Origin: CAYJAZ01 sp964370095
Lineage (GTDB): Bacteria; Desulfobacterota; Desulfovibrionia; Desulfovibrionales; Desulfovibrionaceae
Reading direction: 5' to 3'
Length of the DNA: 11,549 nt
NCBI GenBank assembly: GCA_964370095.1
Contig: CAYJHJ010000066.1
Span: 1 to 11,549 of the forward strand
The notes below the pieces were generated by a model that had not been told where the DNA came from, ran no database searches, and worked only from the letters and a program-made list of their open reading frames with translations. The position numbers and the translations under genes were made by a program. Positions 7,499-11,549 of this stretch are shown here, piece after piece. How positions within the stretch are numbered: position 1 is the first letter of the stretch; the number at the start of each line of letters is the position of its first letter.

Positions 7499-8263
7499 AT
7501 GATTTTAAAAGGTAAAAAAGCACTTATCTTTGGTGTGGCAAATCAAAAAAGCATTGCTTACGGCATTGCTAAAGAATTTCTTACGCAAGGTGCTGAAATT
7601 GCACTTTCTTATCCGGGTGATGCAATAAAAAAACGCGTTCTTCCAATAGCCGAAGAATTAAATGCAAAATTTACTTTTGAGTGCGATGTTACGCAAGATG
7701 ATCAAATAGCTCAAGCTGTAAAAGATGTTCAATCACATTGGGATAAAGTTGACATTATTGTGCATGCTGTCGCTTTTGCTCATAGAGATGATTTACATAA
7801 TCGCTTTATTGATACTTCCAGAGAAGGCTTTAGAACAGCCCTTGATATTTCAGCCTATTCTTTAGTTGCACTTTGCAAAGCTTATGAAGAAATGCTTAAT
7901 CCAAATTCATCTATAATGACTCTTACTTATTATGGTGCACAAAAATATATCACCAATTATAATGTTATGGGTGTAGCAAAAGCTGCTTTAGAAGCTTCAG
8001 TTCGCTATTTAGCATTTGAAATGGGTGAAAAAGGGCACAGAGTAAATGCCATTTCAGCCGGTCCGATAAAAACCTTAGCGGCATCAGGTATTTCTGACTT
8101 TAAAACTATTTTAGAAAGAATTGAAACTTCAGCTCCACTCAGACGTAATGTTACTATTGAAGATGTTGGTGGAACTGCCGCTTTCTTAGCTTCTGATTTA
8201 GCAAACGGTATTTCTGGTGAAGTTTTATTCACAGATTGTGGCTATAACATACTTGGTATATAA
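7499..8263 (+). CDS. fabI: Enoyl-[acyl-carrier-protein] reductase (NADH), FabI type
   Basis: FabI reduces trans-2-enoyl-ACP to acyl-ACP, the last step of each elongation round of type II fatty acid synthesis in the cytosol, and is the target of triclosan and isoniazid-type inhibitors. The 254 residues match family length. Visible marks: the nucleotide-binding start GKKALIFGVANQKSIAYGIA at 5-24, CDVTQDDQI at 62-70, HAVAFA at 89-94, the catalytic Tyr144, Tyr154 and Lys161 in LTYYGAQKYITNYNVMGVAK, then VNAISAGPIKTLAASGI and GISGEVLFTDCGYN near the end. The E. coli Gly93 position carries Ala92, as in many FabI proteins of other phyla, so it is no proof of inhibitor resistance. The ribosome binding site AGGGA at 7489-7493 overlaps the purC stop codon and lies five bases before the ATG, so the two genes are surely cotranscribed. 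A strong terminator follows. Confidence 0.96.
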   Translation: MILKGKKALIFGVANQKSIAYGIAKEFLTQGAEIALSYPGDAIKKRVLPIAEELNAKFTFECDVTQDDQIAQAVKDVQSHWDKVDIIVHAVAFAHRDDLHNRFIDTSREGFRTALDISAYSLVALCKAYEEMLNPNSSIMTLTYYGAQKYITNYNVMGVAKAALEASVRYLAFEMGEKGHRVNAISAGPIKTLAASGISDFKTILERIETSAPLRRNVTIEDVGGTAAFLASDLANGISGEVLFTDCGYNILGI

Positions 8264-8282
8264 ATTTAGTATAAATAATAAG

Positions 8283-8342
8283 AAGAAAGTCAGTAAATAT
8301 TTTCTCTCTAATAAAAAAGGGGAAATTACTGACTTTCTTTTT
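8283..8342 (+). terminator. Long-hairpin intrinsic terminator between fabI and the convergent sirtuin gene
   Basis: AAGAAAGTCAGTAA at 8283-8296 pairs perfectly with the inverse copy at 8326-8339 (14 bp). Inside it, ATTTTCTC pairs with GGGGAAAT through eight pairs including G-U, leaving a short A-rich loop. A T run (8338-8342) closes the + strand side. Read on the - strand the stem is followed by a T-rich stretch too, so it may end transcription from both directions. It lies 19 bases after the fabI stop and 19 bases from the sirtuin stop. Confidence 0.85.
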
Positions 8343-8361
8343 GTTTAACTATAATAGTTAA

Positions 8362-9069
8362 TTATAACAATTTTTCAAAAATTTTCCCCAAACCTTCATT
8401 GATAACAAGATCAGCCTTTGCATCAAAGGAAGTGCTAGATTTATTGATTAGTACAAGCTTTTTTCCTCTATAAGAATTTATAAGGCCGGCAGCAGGGTAG
8501 ACTACTAAGGAAGTGCCACCTACAATAAGCATATCAGCATCTTCAAGGGCTTTAACTGATTTGTTTATTGTTGAATCATCTAGCATTTCTTCATAAAGTA
8601 CAACATCAGGTTTTATTATTCCACTGCAAGTACACTTTGGAATTCCGTGAGCTTTTTTGATAATTTCAATATCATAAAATTTATTACAATCCATGCAATA
8701 ATTTCTAAGCACAGAACCATGAAGTTCTAATACATTTTGAGAACCTGCAAGCTGGTGCAAACCATCAATATTTTGCGTTATAACAGCTTTTAATTTCTTT
8801 TCTTTTTCTAGTTTTGCAAGTGCTAAGTGAGTTGCATTTGGCTTTGCTGAAAAAATAAACTTCTCTTTATAAAAAGTATAAAATTCATCAGTATTTTGCA
8901 TAAAAAAAGAGTGTGAAATTATTCTTTCAGGTGGATATTTATATTTTTGATTATATAATCCGTCAACAGAGCGAAAATCAGGTATGCCGCTTTCCGTTGA
9001 AACACCGGCACCACCAAAAAATACTATATTATCAGACTGTTCTATCCATTCATAAAATTTTTCATACAT
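8362..9069 (-). CDS. NAD-dependent protein deacylase, Sir2 family (CobB-like)
   Basis: Sir2 enzymes remove acetyl or other acyl groups from lysines in cytosolic proteins, consuming NAD+ and giving nicotinamide and O-acyl-ADP-ribose. An upstream in-frame ATG at 9078 is only one base from the GAGG at 9083-9080. The ATG at 9069 lies nine bases after GAGGT and is preferred, giving 235 residues (238 with the longer start). In the shorter numbering the NAD-binding loop GGAGVSTESGIPDFRSVDGLY spans about 19-39, TQNIDGLH is at 98-105, and the catalytic His117 sits in LELHGS. The zinc cysteines are 125 and 128, then 146 and 148, spaced CxxC and CxC. KPDVVLYEEM and GGTSLVVYPAAG follow. It follows the EAL protein after only about 25 bases, so it is the second gene of that unit. 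Its substrate type (acetyl, succinyl or other) cannot be told from sequence. Confidence 0.93.
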   Translation of the reverse strand: MYEKFYEWIEQSDNIVFFGGAGVSTESGIPDFRSVDGLYNQKYKYPPERIISHSFFMQNTDEFYTFYKEKFIFSAKPNATHLALAKLEKEKKLKAVITQNIDGLHQLAGSQNVLELHGSVLRNYCMDCNKFYDIEIIKKAHGIPKCTCSGIIKPDVVLYEEMLDDSTINKSVKALEDADMLIVGGTSLVVYPAAGLINSYRGKKLVLINKSSTSFDAKADLVINEGLGKIFEKLL

Positions 9070-9094
9070 ATTATGCATACCTCAAATTAAAATA

Positions 9095-11549
9095 TTATTG
9101 TATTGGTTTTGCAACGAATCTGCAAAGTTCTGCACCTGAACTCCAGCAGTCAATTTCATGAGCTTCGTAATTTGTTTGAGTATAGTTTGATAAAATTGCG
9201 GCAAAAAAGCCTGAATCATAGAAGCATAATCTCTTGCCGATATTTTCTTTTCCGCTACATTCCAAATCTTCTTTAACTGTAAGAACAATTTTTCCACTTT
9301 TTTCATCATAAGATTCAATAGCAAAAAATCCTATTTTGAAATCTAGAAGAATATCTTCTAAAGACTTTATAAAACTTTCAAATGGAAGAGATAAATCTAA
9401 GTATTTTTCAGTGAAATTATTGCCTGCTATTTTTCCTGCTTGAATAAGAATATTTTCCATTTCTCCTTCACCATAAGATTTAATCAAAGATTCTCTTACT
9501 CCAAATTCAAACAGTCTATAAAGAGCAATAGGCATTTCTAAGCCAAGTTCTTCTCTGCCTAAAAGTATATTACCAATTCTTTTTGAAAAAATATCGTCAA
9601 CAACCACTTTTTCTTCTCTTTCAAATTTATGTTCAGTAATAAATTCTTGAGATGGAATTGGTTTTGCGTAAAAATAACCTTGAACCTGTTCACAGCCAAT
9701 TTCACGAAGAAAATCAATATGCTCAAGTTCTTCTACACCCTCAGCAACAGTGTGTATATTGAGAGCTTTTGCCATACTTATAATGCTTTCTAAAACAGTT
9801 CTTGCCCTTGTTTTATACCTGTTGTTTGTGAAAAAAGATCTATCGATTTTAATAACATCTACAGGTAGATTTTTCAAAAGCCCTAATGAAGAATAGCCTG
9901 TACCAAAATCATCCATTGAAAGCTTGAAACCGGCATTATGCAACTGATGAACGAGGTTTTCAAGTGCTTCTTCATTGTCAATCATGGTAGATTCAGTCAA
10001 CTCAATTTCCAAAAACTTTTTAGGAATATTATAACTGTCAGCTATTGCTGTAATATCTTTTACAAAATTTTGATTATTTAGATGCAAGCGAGAAAAGTTT
10101 ACTGAAATTGTAACCGGTTGCTTTTCTTCTTTAATCCATCTATCTATAACTTCACATGCTTTGTTAAACATGTAAAAATCTAATTTTGTGATGAAACCGT
10201 TTTTTTCAAAAATAGGTATAAATTCAGAAGGGTAAACAACATTTGGATTATGTGGTTCACTCCATCTTACAAGTGCTTCTGCACCAACAACAGTTTCATC
10301 TTTTAAAGCATATTTTGCTTGAAGGAAAAGCTTAAATTCATTATTTTCAAGCGCTTGCTCCATTACATTTTCAATTTCTCTTTGCCTTATTGCAAGCTTT
10401 TTCAAGTCTTCATCATAATCATATAAAGGTGAAATAGCAGAATTAATTTTTGCAAGGCTGTGAGCAGAATTTACCTTTTCATATATTTCATTTATATTTT
10501 TATCATCAGCAAGTAGTGTATAGCGACCAATAGAGAAGTTCATCTTTAGGCCGATTTCTTTCACCATTTTACTTCTAAAAGGGAAATAAAGAGTTTTCAA
10601 GATTGAAGTTTTTTCAGAATCTTGTGTTATTTCATAAAAAATTGCAAAATTATCTGCATTTATTCTGCATATATAATCTTTTTTATCTTTTAGAAAGCAT
10701 TTTAAAGCATTGGCCATAGTAATAAGAATTTTATCACCTTCTTCTTGACCTTTTGCTTCATTAATGAGGCTAAATTTATTAATATCGATTTTTATGATAG
10801 CATATTTTGTGTCATTATTATTATCAAGAATTTCTTGAATATCAGCTTTGAATTTTGTAAAGTTTGATAAACCAGTTAATTGGTCTAGATAAGCCAAATT
10901 CCATACTCTTTGCCTATTGCGATTTTGCATAAAAATAATAAAAATCAAAACTAGGAAACCAATAAAAATCATTACTCCTGAAATTGTATATAACTCAGAT
11001 TTATAACGTTTCAGAAAATAAGCAAGCTGATCGTCAGCTCTATTCACACTAAGCGTTTGTGTTAGGAATATAGAATCATTTTCTTCTTCTACAAATTGAT
11101 GAACAGCTTTATTGATGGCACTAAAAAGTTCTGTTTCAATCTTTTCTTGTATGGCAAAGGCTTGATAATCATTCGTATAAGTTGCTGAAACAAACTTTAA
11201 ATCAAAATATGCAGGCTGCTGAAGGATATAAGAAGTTGAAAATAAATTATCTATCGTAAAATCTGCCTCATATGAAATAAGTTTTTCATAAACTTCATCA
11301 TGAGTATTTACAATAATATGTTTATTTAATGGGAAATGTGTTTTAAAATATTTAAGAGCTGTTTCACTATATTTACTAAAAACAAAAACATCTTCTTCAT
11401 TGATTACTTCTCTATTACCAACGATACTAAGCGGTATAGAGAGGAAAGAATCAGAAATTTTAATTTTTATATTTTCTTCAAAAACATAGTTACTATCAAT
11501 TGAAAGTAATATATCTGCTTCATTTTTATCAAGAAGTGCCAGCCCTTCA
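9095..11549 (-). CDS. Membrane c-di-GMP signalling protein: SBP-like sensor, TM, degenerate GGDEF, EAL, V4R-like (5' truncated)
   Basis: The frame stays open from base 11548 to the stop at 9095 (817 visible residues); the GTG at 11047 is internal. Domains from the N side: residues 1-155 (about 11548-11084) resemble the C-terminal lobe of a periplasmic solute-binding protein (SBP_bac_3 type), with DKNEADILLS near the start and a Tyr/Phe-rich fold. One membrane helix follows at about 10993-10928. The GGDEF domain starts with DQLTGLSN, but its signature reads NADNF at 10660-10646, so cyclase activity is unlikely. The EAL domain keeps AEALVRW (10282-10262), SVNFSRLHL, EIELTES, DDFGTGYSSLG, VIKIDRSF, AEGVEE and EQVQGYF, so it is probably an active c-di-GMP phosphodiesterase. 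The last 150 residues (about 9550-9098) look like a V4R domain, with RLFEFG, AGKIAGNNF and four cysteines ending in CWSSGAELCRF. Ligands of both sensor domains are unknown. The gene probably forms an operon with the downstream sirtuin. Confidence 0.88.
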   Translation of the reverse strand, partial: EGLALLDKNEADILLSIDSNYVFEENIKIKISDSFLSIPLSIVGNREVINEEDVFVFSKYSETALKYFKTHFPLNKHIIVNTHDEVYEKLISYEADFTIDNLFSTSYILQQPAYFDLKFVSATYTNDYQAFAIQEKIETELFSAINKAVHQFVEEENDSIFLTQTLSVNRADDQLAYFLKRYKSELYTISGVMIFIGFLVLIFIIFMQNRNRQRVWNLAYLDQLTGLSNFTKFKADIQEILDNNNDTKYAIIKIDINKFSLINEAKGQEEGDKILITMANALKCFLKDKKDYICRINADNFAIFYEITQDSEKTSILKTLYFPFRSKMVKEIGLKMNFSIGRYTLLADDKNINEIYEKVNSAHSLAKINSAISPLYDYDEDLKKLAIRQREIENVMEQALENNEFKLFLQAKYALKDETVVGAEALVRWSEPHNPNVVYPSEFIPIFEKNGFITKLDFYMFNKACEVIDRWIKEEKQPVTISVNFSRLHLNNQNFVKDITAIADSYNIPKKFLEIELTESTMIDNEEALENLVHQLHNAGFKLSMDDFGTGYSSLGLLKNLPVDVIKIDRSFFTNNRYKTRARTVLESIISMAKALNIHTVAEGVEELEHIDFLREIGCEQVQGYFYAKPIPSQEFITEHKFEREEKVVVDDIFSKRIGNILLGREELGLEMPIALYRLFEFGVRESLIKSYGEGEMENILIQAGKIAGNNFTEKYLDLSLPFESFIKSLEDILLDFKIGFFAIESYDEKSGKIVLTVKEDLECSGKENIGKRLCFYDSGFFAAILSNYTQTNYEAHEIDCWSSGAELCRFVAKPIQ

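Noticed and set aside
7766..7783. Ala92 of FabI as a triclosan-resistance change (Gly93 in E. coli)
   Set aside because: Alanine is the normal residue there in many FabI proteins, including inhibitor-sensitive ones, so it is not evidence for resistance.
9082..9324. 80-residue minus-strand frame overlapping the end of the EAL protein and the sirtuin leader
   Set aside because: It overlaps the conserved V4R-like tail in another frame, has low-complexity composition and no recognisable motif.

Overview
The window is ordinary chromosomal sequence from an AT-rich (roughly one third G+C by eye) Gram-negative bacterium. LpxB (lipid A) and a dTDP-rhamnose gene imply an outer membrane with lipopolysaccharide. 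The EF-G, PurC and FabI sequences and the low G+C would fit a Desulfobacterota member, perhaps a Lawsonia-like or gut Desulfovibrionaceae lineage. That placement is an impression from residue patterns, not a tested assignment. A run of exactly 10 Ns inside purC shows that this is a draft scaffold. I see no mobile element, CRISPR array, tRNA, rRNA or phage gene.

Layout. (1) Bases 1-1604 (+) hold the last three quarters of fusA (elongation factor G), closed by a clear intrinsic terminator. (2) Bases 1735-3243 (+) hold a fused NnrE-NnrD gene for repair of hydrated NAD(P)H; an 18-base inverted repeat covers its predicted promoter and ribosome binding site. (3) Bases 6358-3279 (-) hold a tightly packed three-gene operon, transcribed rfbD-like dTDP-4-dehydrorhamnose reductase, then a duplicated Gate-domain membrane protein of unknown function, then lpxB. 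Gaps are 2 and 3 bases. (4) Bases 6617-8263 (+) hold purC, interrupted by the scaffold gap, and fabI, whose ribosome binding site overlaps the purC stop. A long terminator hairpin follows. (5) Bases 11549-8362 (-) hold a large 5'-truncated signalling protein followed by a Sir2-type NAD-dependent deacylase.

How the genes work together. The lpxB operon and fabI both serve the cell envelope: FabI supplies acyl chains, LpxB joins the lipid A disaccharide, and the reductase makes dTDP-rhamnose for surface polysaccharide. purC is purine synthesis. The least ordinary part is the right end. There a periplasmic solute-binding-like sensor, a membrane helix, a degenerate GGDEF domain, an apparently intact EAL phosphodiesterase domain and a C-terminal V4R-like domain lie in one chain. 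It is followed after a very short gap by the sirtuin, suggesting co-expression of c-di-GMP turnover and NAD-dependent protein deacylation. I find no wholly new multi-gene system; that protein and its pairing are the best candidates for follow-up.
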